From positions 27,501-91,500 of the forward strand of contig CAUYUJ010019349.1 of assembly GCA_963575745.1 (NCBI GenBank): 64,000 bases of DNA. Reading direction: 5' to 3'. The position numbers and the translations under genes are program-made. Under the pieces are notes generated by a model. The model saw only the letters and a program-made list of their open reading frames with translations. It had not been told where the DNA came from and did no database searches. Shown here piece by piece: positions 1-9,960 of this stretch; position 1 is the first letter of the stretch; each line of letters starts with the position of its first letter. The stretch is from Prorocentrum cordatum. Taxonomy: Eukaryota; Sar; Dinophyceae; Prorocentrales; Prorocentraceae.

Positions 1-1311
1 ACAGATGAATGTGGCATGAGTGTTCGCTAGTTTTGTCCCGAGGCCTGTATGCTTCGGCCTCCGAAGTCGCCCTCAAATAGCCGGTCGCGGGGGGAGCCGT
101 GCTGCGAAAAAAGGCGACGTCGGATGCCTGGGTCGCCCCCCCCCCAGGGGCCCTCCACATTTCGAGTAAGGGATCGACTGCAAAGCTGATTTGGCCCAAA
201 ATTGATTCCCTCGTCGGATCTACAGAAAAAAGCACGTAGAATGTTCGTAGATCCACGAACATTATTCGTTTTTGTTCGGTAGATCAATTCTGGGGTATAC
301 CAATTCTGTAGTCGATCCCCTACTCGTCGAACCCTGGTGTTGCTTGTGTGAGCTCTCCGGCGCTCGAGGCGGCCAGGGCTCTCGCCCCCCCGAGGTCAAG
401 GTGTTGTTCATAGCGTCGACCCCCAGAGGTCTCGACACAGTCCCGAGCCGTTTTGCTGACGGTCCCGAGGCCAGGGAAGGTCCCCCAACAGGCCGAAAGC
501 CGCCAAAGACTGGCCGTCGCGATTTGGTCATGACTCGAGGGGGTCTGGGGCCGCTGCTGGCGATGCCCCTTCAAAGTCGCCGTCTTGAGTTTCCCGCGTG
601 CCGCCTCCGTGTCCTGCCTGCCGCCCCGCCGCCCTCCCCCGCCCCCCTCCCGACGCCGGCGCGCGGCCTCGCTCCGGCACCCGCCGAGCCCGAGCTGCCG
701 AAGCTCGGGGGCGGCCCAAAAGGGAGGCGATGGCCAGGGGAGGTGGATGCCATGGCCTGGGCCATGACATCCCCCAGGATGTCCTGCTCCTCCTCTTCTT
801 CAAGCGTCGCGCAGGGGGGGGAGGAGGCGACAACATGGGGGCGGGGCAGCGCGGGCTGTAGAAAAGGGACCCCCTGAGGCCCCTCGAGGGGCCCTGTCGG
901 GCCCGAAGGGGAGGCCTTGAGGGCGCGAAAAAGGTGCACCTTTCGTCCCGCCCCATGTGATCGCCCCCCCCCCCCCCCCAGGAAGCGACGCCCAGCCTGT
1001 TTCGGGGCTGTCCTCGGCCGCCCCGCGGCCGCGCACACGCCTCGGGCCACGATCTCCGCTCCCCCCTCCCCCTCCCGGACGCCCGCCCCCGGCCGCCGGG
1101 CGCCCGCCCGCCCCGCTGCCCCCGCCCCGCCGGGGGGCCGCCGGGCCTCGTCGACCTGGAGCGCCGCTCGCGGCCGTGCACCGTGCTGAGGCCCCAGCGC
1201 GGGGGCTGAGGGTCGGCGGCGAGCGAGGGGGGGGAGGCGAGGAGGAGGCCCAGAGATCCGATGCCGTGATTTCCTCAATAAGGGGTCCCCGGAAGTCTCG
1301 ACCCATTCCTC
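1..1311. other. GC-rich stretch, no gene recognised
   Basis: Very GC-rich sequence with C homopolymers near 138-147 and 966-979. Long frames on both strands are rich in proline, arginine, alanine and glycine, as expected from base composition, and show no recognisable domain. No repeat family was matched here. Confidence 0.5.
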
Positions 1312-1446
1312 AAGCAGTGGCGAAGCGTCCTGGCTCGCTTATAGCCCTACCAAACAATGTTCTAAGAACCTTCTGTGGCTTCCACGAAATGTTCTCTGAA
1401 CACTTCTGGCTTGAATTGTCTTGTTTCACGCATCGGGTTTCTTGTC
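1312..1446 (+). repeat. Dispersed repeat module B, copy 1
   Basis: Starts with TCAAGCAGTGGCGAAGCGTC and continues through a 'TTCTAAGAAC' and 'GGCTTCCACGAAA' segment to a 'TTGTCTTGTTT' end. The same order of motifs recurs at about 32149-32290, with roughly 80% identity by eye. It lies just left of the N gap and probably belongs to a composite element with modules A and C. No coding potential is evident. Confidence 0.7.
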
Positions 1447-1524
1447 TAAGAAAGAGCGTGTTCTACCGCTGCTGGCGGAAAACCGAGAGGGGTCACTACC
1501 GGTTCGAACCCCTCCCCCCCCCCC

Positions 1525-1624
1525 NNNNNNNNNNNNNNNNNNNNNNNNNNNNNNNNNNNNNNNNNNNNNNNNNNNNNNNNNNNNNNNNNNNNNNNNNNNN
1601 NNNNNNNNNNNNNNNNNNNNNNNN
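1525..1624. other. Assembly gap of exactly 100 N
   Basis: One hundred consecutive N, a conventional gap of unknown size. The left flank ends in a run of C and the right flank begins with a run of G. Just outside, CGGTTCGAACCCCTCC on the left resembles the reverse complement of GGAGGACCCCGGGTTCCGG on the right, so the gap may sit in an unresolved inverted repeat. Confidence 0.98.
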
Positions 1625-1632
1625 GGGGGGGG

Positions 1633-1900
1633 GGAGGACCCCGGGTTCCGGAGGGAAAAGGTTGGCTATTTTTCCACGTAAGCGGCGGTGGATCACGCTC
1701 TCTCTTGTCTTAGAACATTGCTTTTGCTCTTTTAGATCATTTACTGGGTTCTAGACATTTCGTGGTAAGGGGAGACCCCCGGGTTCCGGAGGAAAAGGTT
1801 GGCAATTTTCCACAGTAAAGCGGCGGTGGATCACGCTCTCTCTTGTCTAAGAACATTGCTTTTGTTATTAGAACATTTTTGGGTTCTAAGAACATTTCGT
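1633..1900 (+). repeat. Two tandem copies of an approximately 135-bp unit
   Basis: Unit 1 (about 1633-1767) and unit 2 (about 1768-1900) both contain CCCGGGTTCCGGAGG, AAAAGGTTGGC, GCGGCGGTGGATCACGCTCT and a TTCTAAGAACATTT-like end followed by TCGTGGTA. They differ by small indels and substitutions. The unit end overlaps module C. Confidence 0.8.
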
Positions 1901-1940
1901 GGTAGGACTATAGGGAAGCTGGGACGGTCGGTCCCTGCTC
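1871..1940 (+). repeat. Dispersed repeat module C, copy 1
   Basis: Contains GGTTCTAAGAACATTTCGTG, then GGTAGGACTATAGG and GGGACGGTCGGTCCCTGCTC. The same order is present at 32310-32382. The last segment includes the palindrome GGGACGGTCGGTCCC. This is a repeat, not a gene. Confidence 0.75.
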
Positions 1941-2383
1941 AAATTCCCCAGGACCGGCTTTCATCCTGAGTCGTTTTTTGTCGGGGCCGGGCGAGGGCCG
2001 CCAGAGGCCGAAAATCGGGAAAACCTCCGTCTTGATTTTTCCAATACGTCGGAGGTCTGGGGAAGGCCCTCTCAGAAGGCGGCAGGACTTCTCCGAAGCC
2101 CTCGCGCTTTTTCTGAGAAGTCGTCTCTGTCTTCGGGGAATCCTGGACGCCCCCCTCCTGGACGCCCTCGGCCTCCGCTCTGGACTGCGCCGCCGTGGCC
2201 GGAGGGCGAGGCAGGAGCGGCCCCGCTGCGCGGGGAGGCGGGCCCCTCTCGCTCGGCCTCCTGGCGCCGGCCAGAGGCTGCGCTCCGCCGAGCCGGACCA
2301 CCGCCTCGGGGCTTGCCCCTCGGTGGCGGCGCGAAGGCCTCTGCGCCCCGCCCCCCCCCCGCGGCCGCGGCCTGGGCTCAGGA
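1941..2383. other. Intervening GC-rich sequence, nothing recognised
   Basis: No motif, repeat family or credible coding region was recognised between module C and family-A copy 1. Confidence 0.5.
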
Positions 2384-2538
2384 GGGGAAAAAACAAAGAC
2401 ACAATTCATCGTCCACTCCCAAGAAAATATAGGAAAATATTGGAGGTGGGGGGGAAGACAGAAACCCAGAAAATATGGGAAAGTATGGGGATTCCTTTTA
2501 TTTGTGTGTATTTATTTGTGTGTCCCAGGGCCCCTTCA
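2384..2538 (+). repeat. Dispersed repeat family A, copy 1
   Basis: An A/T-richer island in GC-rich surroundings. Ordered landmarks are GGGGAAAAAAC, ATCGTCCACTCCCA, GAAAATAT, GGTGGGGGGGAAGACA, TTTGTGTGTATTTATTTGTG and CCAGGGCCCCTTCA. The same order occurs at 31956-32093 and 59953-60105, all on this strand. The abrupt composition change and shared ends suggest a mobile, non-coding element of about 150 bp. Confidence 0.85.
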
Positions 2539-2927
2539 TGGGCGGAGCTCCGGCGGCCGCCGCTCCATGGGGAGCGCGGTTGGTCGACCGAGCGGCGGCT
2601 GCCGGCAGGGCGGCAGGCGGGCCCGCCCCGCGGAGCGCGGCGGCGGCGGGCCCGGGCGGGGCAGCCCTGCGCTTTCGGCGGCTGGGCGCCTCGGGGGGCC
2701 CGCGGCGGCGGGCGGGCGCACGGTGCGGAGAGAGGCCGCGGCCCGACGTGCGCACGCAGGGGCTGCGCGTAATAGTCGTCGGCGGCGAGAAGCAGGAGTG
2801 CGGCTCCAGCGGGCGGGCGATCGGGGCAGGCGACACGCTGACTTCGGGTATGGCCAGGACCCGGGTAAGGGGGCCGGGTTCGTGGTAGGGCCCCGGAGCT
2901 ATTGCATTGGCCAGAATCTCGGCTACA
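2539..2927. other. GC-rich intervening sequence
   Basis: No gene or repeat was recognised. Open frames here are alanine, arginine and glycine-rich composition effects. Confidence 0.45.
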
Positions 2928-3626
2928 CGTAATAGTAACCCTTGGCCAGAGTGACCTTTAGTGTTGGCCCTAATGGTGTCGGACAGATTTTCTTGAGGAG
3001 TGCGCTCGGCCTCGTGTCGGCGCACGCTGCACCAGTCTGCGATCGCATCAGAGCGCGCTTGATTCAGGGTGCGCCCCTCGCAATCGATCGCAACGCATGC
3101 ACGGTGTATTATGCCGCGCGCTTCGTTTGGCGAGGGGGGGCCCAGTCGAGCGGGCGACGTGCTCTCCGCTTTGGGACTGGTCCCAAATCGTCCTGGAATA
3201 ACTTTGACTAACTTTGACTAACTTTGACTAGCTGTGAATAAGTTTTCGCATCCCGCGCTCTACAGCTCAATTCTTTACTCTTGAAAGTTATTTGCGGCCG
3301 CGGGGTGCCAAGTTTCGGCCCGGTTTCGGCCTTGACGCCTGGCCCGGTCAGACGTCATCGCGATGCGGCCCGGCAGTGCCAGAACATTCCGCGGTGGCGC
3401 CCGATTACGTCTGGCTTCGCAGAGCCCTCGGGCGGGTGTTCTGGGGCGCCCGGAACGAATTGGCGGAAGTCCGCAATTGCCTGCTGGCGCTAGGGATCTA
3501 TCGAAGCGCGCCCCGCCGATCGTTGATGCAATCCGACGGCCTCGGCTTGCGCGGTTGCTCCAGGCCCCCACGGGCCCCCCTAAGGCCGCGCACCAATGGG
3601 CACTCTTGCCTAGAGTCACTCTTACG
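2928..3626. mobile_element. Candidate long relative of the 167-bp TIR family
   Basis: The left end (CGTAATAGTAACC, then AGAGTGACCTTTAGTG) matches the left end of the element at 58136-58302. The right end (GCGCACCAATGGGCACTC, then AGTCACTCTTACG) matches the inverted right end. At 699 bp it is four times longer than its relatives, so it may contain a later insertion or be two solo ends. The interior, including the decamer repeat at 3199, has no recognisable gene. Confidence 0.45.
3199..3231 (+). repeat. Three tandem copies of a 10-bp unit
   Basis: TAACTTTGAC is repeated three times in tandem and followed by TAGCTG. No function is evident. Confidence 0.8.
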
Positions 3627-3805
3627 TGTCGCCGAGAATCACTGGACTGGTTTGCCATAGCTGGTGTTTTTTTCAGGTGGCGCCAGTTCCTGTTAGTGGA
3701 GATGGGACGGGGGGGCGCCCCCGGTACAGATCACTAAACCAGGTTCTACTAAACCCAGTTCTACCAACGCCCGATAACTGGCCGGCGTGCAAGAGAAGAA
3801 AAGCA
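3627..3805. other. Short intervening stretch
   Basis: Contains ACCAGGTTCTACTAAACCCA, with a related AGTTCTACCAACGCCC beside it. Otherwise nothing was recognised. Confidence 0.4.
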
Positions 3806-3976
3806 CGCATCGGTCACGACGCTTCGCCAGAATGGCCTTTGGTGCGGGCCCATTGAGGTCCCCGGATCGCCGAACGCAATGCGTTGGCAGCGTCTTGCAG
3901 GCTTGTGTTTGGTCCCCCGCGGCCCCCCCAAAAAAACGCGCACTGAAGGTCGCTCTGACCCAGGGTCACTCTTGCG
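3806..3976. mobile_element. TIR element, 167-bp family, diverged copy
   Basis: The left arm (CGCATCGGTCACGACGC, then GGCCTTTGGTGCGGGC) and the right arm (CGCGCACTGAAGGTCGCT, then CAGGGTCACTCTTGCG) are imperfect inverted repeats. They correspond to the arms of the better-preserved copy at 58136-58302. Length is 171 bp. It is non-coding and MITE-like. Confidence 0.65.
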
Positions 3977-4335
3977 TGTAGCCGAACGCAAAGGCCTCCA
4001 GAACACCCGAGCTCCGCTGCTTCGATGCGCCCGTTTTGGAGACGCAGCGCGTACTGTGCTCAAAAAACGTCCGTGTCGATGAGTTGCGTGTTGGCTCGAC
4101 GTAGTGGCCCACGTTTTGGCGAAGGTATCGCGTCAGACCTAGACTTTCAGTCTACATGTTGAGCTCCGTATCAATACGCCACGTGTTGCGTGTTGCGTAT
4201 CAGGGCAGCTAAACACCCGAGGTATGGCCTCGAGACGGCGCAATCTCGATTGGAAAGCTGCCCGCTTCCCCACTGCGGGGGAGGGGCTCCACACGCAGCA
4301 TAGGGGTCGGGTGCCTCTGCAGGCCTCATGCATCA
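3977..4335. other. Unassigned stretch
   Basis: Mixed-composition sequence with no recognised gene or repeat. It contains the short direct repeat GTGTTGCGTGTTGCGTA near 4183. Confidence 0.4.
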
Positions 4336-4510
4336 GAGGCAACGTTAGGGGGGAATGACCCCGGGGGGATGCACCGACCCCAATCTCCCACCCATCGCCG
4401 ATAGGGGTCCGATAGCCCACCCCGCCCAGAAAGGCAAGGTTTCGCTTTCCGGTGAAGATCGCCGATTTGTCGGCGATATGTCGCCGATTCCAGGTCGATG
4501 TTTCCCCGCC
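4336..4510 (+). repeat. Dispersed repeat family D, copy 1
   Basis: Shares landmarks with 32803-32975 in the same order: AACGTTAG, a G run, GCACCGACCCC, CGCCG(A/G)TAGGGG, CGATAGCCCAC, TTCGCT and CCCTGAGCT. It abuts the hairpin element at 4511. No coding evidence. Confidence 0.6.
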
Positions 4511-4690
4511 CTGAGCTTAAGTCGTGCCTGTCCCTCTGCAGGAGGAGTGTTCAAGAATAGGCACAAGAAATAGTCCGGGGACGGTTTTTCGAGTATCTGT
4601 TGACCATGTTGGAGTGTGTGCTTCTAGTATGTGTCATGTTTCGTCGAGAAGCCCCCTGCAGGGGGGGCACGCCCGACCTGACCCTGAGCT
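4511..4690. mobile_element. Hairpin element, 201-bp family, diverged copy
   Basis: The left arm (GAGCTTAAGTCGTGCCTGTC, TCTGCAGGAGG) and the inverted right arm (CGTCGAGAAGCCCCCTGCAG, GGGCACGCCCGACCTG) pair imperfectly. The interior includes AAATAGTCCGGGGAC and TTTTTCGAGTATCT, matching the interior of the better-preserved copy at 13858-14058. It appears non-coding. Confidence 0.6.
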
Positions 4691-4892
4691 GGTCCCCCCC
4701 GAACGTTCCCCCTCGGAAGAGGGCTCCACGCGCCGCACGGGCTCGAGGGCCGCTGCGGGCCCCGCGCCGCGGAGGCCGCCCCCGGCCCGAGGGCGGCGCC
4801 CGCGCCGGCCGCCGGCCGAAGGCCGAGGCCCCCTGGCGCCGGCGTGGCCAGAAGCTCGCTGCGCACCCGGCGGGGCCAGGCCTCCTCCCCCG

Positions 4893-5050
4893 TCCTCCTC
4901 CTCCTCCTCCTCCTCCTCCTCCTCCTCCTCCTTCCCTCCTCCTCCTCCTCCTCCTCCTCCTCTTCCTCGCTCCTCCTCCTCCTACTCCTCCGCCTCCTCC
5001 TCCTCCTCCTCCTCCTCCTCCTCCTCCTCCTCCTCCTCCTCCTCCTCCTC
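4893..5050 (+). repeat. CTC/TCC triplet microsatellite
   Basis: About 160 bp of nearly uninterrupted CTC units, with small TTC and CTA interruptions around 4930-4990. It generates artificial polyproline, polyserine, polyleucine and polyglutamate frames. The strong pyrimidine strand asymmetry could allow triplex DNA. Confidence 0.95.
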
Positions 5051-5352
5051 GACCAGTTCCCAGGATCGGCGGGCACGCTGCCCGGGCCAGGTCGGGAGGG
5101 CGTGCGCGCCCCGACGCCGCAGCCCTGCGCGGAGCCTCCTGGGGCCCCACACGCCGGACGAGGGGTTCGGCAGCCTCTGCGCGGGGCCCGCGCAGCAGAG
5201 GCAGCTCTCCAGGCCTGCAGGGCGGCCCGTGCGCTGGCAGGGCGCCGAGGAGGGCGAGGCCCGCGCCGAGGTTGCGGCATGGGGCCCGGGTCCTGGCCAG
5301 GCCGGCCGCGTCCGCAGGATCGGTGGGCGCGTCTCGCTGGCCAGGTCCTTGG

Positions 5353-5473
5353 CGTCGCTCGGACGTGCGCATTGTTCCTTCGGCGCGGACCATCGAGGAG
5401 CATCCTGGATCGTTTGGCGAAAGAGCCACGCACGGAACCGAAACAAACACAGGGAGTGGACGCCCGAGCGATG
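5353..5473. mobile_element. 121-bp TIR element, copy 1
   Basis: Begins CGTCGCTCGGACGTG and ends GGACGCCCGAGCGATG, giving inverted termini of about 13 bp with one or two mismatches. The interior has CCTTCGGCG, GGACCATCGAGGAGCATCC and AGCCACGCACGGAACCGAA. Five full copies of this family lie in the window (5353, 11270, 11517, 46390, 58443) plus a remnant at 24101. The flanks CTTGG and GCCAG are partly conserved, so the true termini may extend to about 18 bp. No open frame is conserved. It is MITE- or introner-like. Confidence 0.85.
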
Positions 5474-6570
5474 GCCAGGGTCAGGTGGGCACGGAAGGGG
5501 TGCCATGGCAGCCCGGACGAATGGATCTGCAAAACTCCCGTGGGGATCCACAGCTTGGCAAACGTGCAGCGCGACGCCCACGCACTCTTGGCGTCGGTGG
5601 CTCGGTAGAGGGTGACTGCGCTGGCGATGAGAGGCATCAACGGGGATTCCGCTGGAGCGAATTGTGCCACCATGCGAGAGGAGGAGGGAGGAGGGACGCG
5701 GCCGAAGGAAAACAAGGACGGGGCGGGCGGGGCGACGTCCACACACGAGCAGAAAGAAACGCTGGACTGACGACTTCCGAGGGGCTCCCGCCACGAAGTC
5801 TAGTGCAAGTCCTCCCGAGCCCCGTCGACCCCCCCAAAACTCCATGCTCGGTCGCTCGGGCGGCGCGGTTCGGATCCAGCTCCAGGCTCGGATCGAAGTC
5901 GCCGATCTCGGCACGAGCATGGAAGCTTGAGGTCTGGGGGCGCCGTGCGTCGCGACGAACATGTGCGCTAGGTTTCGAGGAGTGTCGTAGGCCCAGGGCG
6001 GGTTTGACAAGAATGGACGTAGGCTCATGGCAGTTCTCCCCAGAAGGTTGGGGGAGCCCCGGAGAGCTGAGCGGGGAGGCCAGGCAGAGGGGCGTCGGGC
6101 AACCCCCTCGGCCGACTCTTTCCTTCCGGGGCAGGAGAAGGGGGTGAGGCTGCGCATCTTGATGTGGTTGGTTGCGGGTTGTTTTCTCACGAGCCTTTCG
6201 ACCGCACAACCCTTTCACCCCACATCCTGCAGCCGAATAGCCCCCAGACCCTCAAGACCCCGCGCCTTTGTCGGACTAGCAGGCCCCAGAACCGTTTGAC
6301 CCTGACGCCTGACGCCCCACAACCCGCACCCTGGGACCTCCTAGCCCAGCAGCCGCACAGTCCCGCAACCCGATGACCTCCCAACACCTCAGCTGCGCAC
6401 CCTCGCAACCCCGCTCCCCCTCCCGATCCAGACAGGACCAGCAGCATGCAGTTCTAATGGGCCGCCTGTGCAAGCCAGAGAGAGAGGGAGAGAGACGAGG
6501 CAGGAATCCGGACGCACGCCGATCTCCCGCACAAAGACCATTCCTCCTCCCCTCTCCGTCTCCGTCGCCT
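5474..6570. other. No gene recognised
   Basis: About 1.1 kb without a recognisable domain, tandem repeat or dispersed family. Long frames on both strands lack a conserved motif and look like GC-driven open frames. Confidence 0.4.
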
Positions 6571-6812
6571 CACTTCTGCTGCTGCTGCTGCGGCTGCTGC
6601 GGCGGCGGCGACGGCGGCTGCTGCTGCTGCGCCTGCGCCTGCGCCTGTGCCTGCGGCTGCCGCTGCCGCTGCCGCTGCCGCTGCCGCTGCCGCTGCCGCT
6701 GCCGCTGCCGCTGCCGCTGCCGCTGCCGCTGCCGCTGCCGCTGCTGCTGCTCCTCCTCCTCCTCCTCCTCCTCATGTTGCTCCTCCTGCTGCTTGTTCCT
6801 CATGCTGCTCCG

Positions 6813-6856
<44 letters not shown>

Positions 6857-7142
6857 TCCTCCTCCTCCTCCTCCTCCTCTCCTCCTCCTCCTCCTCCTCC
6901 TCCTCCTCCTCCTCCTCCTCCTGTTGCTGCTCCTGTTGCTGCTCCTCATGTTGCTGTTCCTACTGCTCCTCCTGCTTCTACTGCTGCTGCTGTTCCTCCT
7001 CCTCCTCCTTCTCCTCCTCCTGCTGCTCCTTCTCCTCCTCCTCCTCCTCCTTCTCCTCCTCCTCCTCATCCTCATCCTCCTCTTCCTCCTCCTCCTGCTG
7101 CTGCTGCTCCTCCTCCTACTCCTCCTCCTCATCCGCCTCCTC
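6571..7142 (+). repeat. Compound CTG / CTGCCG / CTC microsatellite
   Basis: CTG units come first. A perfect hexamer block of CTGCCG (about 6655-6741) follows. CTC and CTG units with TTC, CAT and TAC interruptions run to about 7142. Every frame through it is a homopolymer-type artefact such as polyleucine, polyalanine or polycysteine. Confidence 0.95.
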
Positions 7143-7727
<585 letters not shown>

Positions 7728-7904
7728 ACTTGCTGTGCTTCTGCCGCTTTCGCGGTCCCAGGGATGGTTGGGACCCTTCCCAGCGGATAGAACCCGAGAA
7801 GGGCTTCAAAATGGCGGGCGGAACTCACAGCCTTGTTGCCTTCTTGTAGGCCAAATGGTGGCGCCCGGGATCCGCTCACGCCCGGGAGGGGGTTTCTTCC
7901 GAGC

Positions 7905-8030
7905 CCGTTCGGCGTCCGAGCCCGCTCGGCCGCTCGGTTGCCGTAGGGGCAAGCCGAGCGGGCTCGATTCCAGCAGGGCGCGGCTGGGGTTTGGTCAGCT
8001 CGGCGGCCGAGCGGGCTCGGTCCCAGGTCC
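7905..8030. repeat. Cluster of GAGCCCGCTCGG palindromic motifs
   Basis: CGAGCCCGCTCGGC and its inverse GCCGAGCGGGCTCG occur at about 7917, 7952 and 8007, with weaker versions between. The copies are in opposite orientations, so the cluster could fold into alternative stems. No function is known. Confidence 0.6.
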
Positions 8031-8049
8031 ACTCGGCAGACGCCCGAGC

Positions 8050-8430
8050 TCAGGTGCCAGACGAGCGATGCCAAAAAAACGGGGTCGTCTGATGCGACAT
8101 GGGCGCGTTAGCTGCCCGCGTAAGGTCGCGCGTAAGCGCCCGCGCTTCGAACGTCGCGTGCCGCGCTAGCGGCCTGCGTAAGCCGCCGCGTAAGACCCCT
8201 GTATGTTCGTTGCTCAAATGGTCTCGATCGGACAGCAGCTCGGGCTGGTGGCACATGTATTTATGGTGAGCACGGCTAGGATGATGGTGAATCCTTATGC
8301 GATCAGTGGCATCATATGGCTGCCAGCGGAAGTCCCGCCGCCATGGCAGCCTCGTGCTCTCGGAGGCGACAGTTCGAGAGGCGACAGGAGGCTGCAGCAT
8401 GGGAAAGGTACAGTGTGCGTCGACGCAGCG
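8050..8430. other. Unassigned stretch
   Basis: Contains four GCGTAAG motifs between 8119 and 8190. A 77-codon frame at 8203-8436 has a hydrophobic N-terminal half but no recognised family, so it was not called as a gene. Confidence 0.35.
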
Positions 8431-9080
8431 TTTTGAAGTTCTCTTGCGGCGTCTTAGAGGCCTTTTTGCAGTCCCGGTGGCCTCTTGGAGCGTCTTGGGT
8501 GCCTCGGGGAGGCCTCTTGGGACCTCTCGGGGGTCTCGTTGGAGCCTCTTGGGAGCCTCTTGGACGGGGCCTCCTGGGCGCCTCCTGAGGCACTCTTGGG
8601 AGCCTTAGGAGCCATCTTAGGCTCCCCCTCTGCAGCTCCGATGCTCGCCCCAGACCCATCTCGGACCGCTCTTGGAGCGCTCTTGGGGCCGTCTTGGAAA
8701 CCTCTTTGGCTCCTCTCGGGGTTTTCTTGGGCCTTCTTGGAGGTACCGTTGGGCCTTCTTGGAGCTACTTTGAGGCCTCGGAGGACCATCGGAAGCGAAA
8801 GGGCGACAAGGCGAAAAAGAATGGGTTTCCCAAGGGTTTGCAAGGATTGGCCTCGCGGTGGCTCTCTCAGGGGTGCTCCGTGGCCACGTGGAACCGTCTT
8901 GGGGCGCTCGTGGGGCCTCTTGGAGCAGATTGAAGGTCATCTCGAGCGATCTCTTGCTATCTCGAGCCATCTTGGAAACCATCTTGCGCTCCCTGAGGCC
9001 CTCTTGGAGCTGTCCTGGACGCTCCAACGACCCGCGCCCCCCCCCGTCCAGGTCCAGGGGAGAGGGTAAGGGGAAGGGTC
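8430..9080 (+). repeat. TCTTGG-type modular repeat, block 1
   Basis: Degenerate repeats of GCCTCTTGG, spaced mostly near 15 bp, fill 8440-8780. An A-richer block follows (CATCGGAAGCGAAAGGGCGA at about 8788), then more TCTTGG units. The end is GGACGCTCCAACGACCCGCG, GTCCAGGTCCAGGGGA and GGTAAGGGGAAGGG. Block and end motifs recur near 25.6, 28.1 and 34.5 kb. Minus-strand translation gives low-complexity Pro-Gln-Glu-Ala-Pro pentapeptides, probably not a real protein. Confidence 0.75.
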
Positions 9081-9112
9081 AAGCTACCCACCCGCCCGCA
9101 AGCCCTCTAATT

Positions 9113-9960
9113 AGCTCACTCCCACCCGCCCTCCCAACACATAAGTATCACCTGAGCCTGAGCATGTTCAGCGGTCGTCTTTGGATGGACAGCTACTGGG
9201 AACCAAAGCCGACCCCAGATGCGCGACGCTTGGGCGAGGAACGCCACGCGTGCCAGGCGCGCCAGGCACCCCTGGGGCCCGAGCGTGCCAGGTACGCCTG
9301 GTGCGCCAGATGCGCCATGTGCTCCGCGTGCGCCAGGTGTGCCGCATACTCCAGCCGCATCAGGTCAGCCACGTTCGGGACACATGCATAAATGTGTCAG
9401 GGGCGCCTGCGCACGTGGCAGCACACATTGGGAAACATGTCGGCCCCCACCAGCCTTTTCGAAAACCAATACCCATCATTGTGTCTGGTGGGCCTGCGCA
9501 CAGCAGGCCTCGCGCCACGACCCCCGTCGTTTTTGTTAAGAACCACTTGACAGTGATCGCGGGATGGCCGCGCATGATCCAGATTTAGCCGCGATGTGCA
9601 TGCTATTTTTTGTCAGGGATGGTAGCGCTGCGCACAGCAGGGAATATGCTGACACCCCCGCCGTCCTTGTAAAAACAATGCAAAGTGCTCGCGGGCCTCA
9701 CGAACATGACTCAAGACTTTGCCCCAAAGTGTACTTTGCATTTTTTTGACAGGGATAGTGGGGGGGCCGCATCGGGTTGGCCGTGCATGCTCCAAATATG
9801 GAGGCAGAGTGCGGCTTGTTTTGTTTAGTGACAGGGGTGATGGGGGGCAGGCCCGCATGGAGTCGGCATGGTTCCGGGCTGGCCGCCGGCCGGGTGGGGG
9901 AGGGAGTCTATATTAATAAGGAACAGTGGTCAAGACACCCCCTAGATTGGCAAGCAGTCT
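9113..9960 (+). repeat. 848-bp tandem duplication, left copy
   Basis: Starts AGCTCACTCCCACCCGCC and repeats at 9961 with the same landmarks, including GGATGGACAGCTACTGGGAA at 9183 and 10031. Identity is very high over the first 450 bp and lower towards the end. Internally, TTGACAGGGATGGTGGGGG-like segments recur. A 135-codon frame is shared with the right copy, but it reflects GCGCCAG-type short repeats and has no recognised domain. Confidence 0.9.

Noticed and set aside
1490-1512. tRNA-like GGTTCGAACC motif, and similar GGGTTCGAATA at 12068
   Set aside because: The T-loop-like sequence is present, but no acceptor, D or anticodon stems could be assembled around it. The second belongs to an inverted repeat.
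957-1754. 265-codon frame spanning the N gap
   Set aside because: It passes through 100 N, so its continuity is meaningless.
3199-3231. Operator-like or telomere-like repeat
   Set aside because: Only three copies of TAACTTTGAC, with no telomeric motif and no regulatory context.
4600-6147. 515-codon plus-strand frame across a CTC tract
   Set aside because: It is Pro/Arg/Ala-rich, runs through a triplet microsatellite and a TIR element, and has no recognised domain.
9181-9588. Duplicated 135- and 144-codon frames
   Set aside because: Their similarity follows from the 848-bp DNA duplication. Internal Cys/Arg/Pro text reflects GCGCCAG short repeats, with no known domain.
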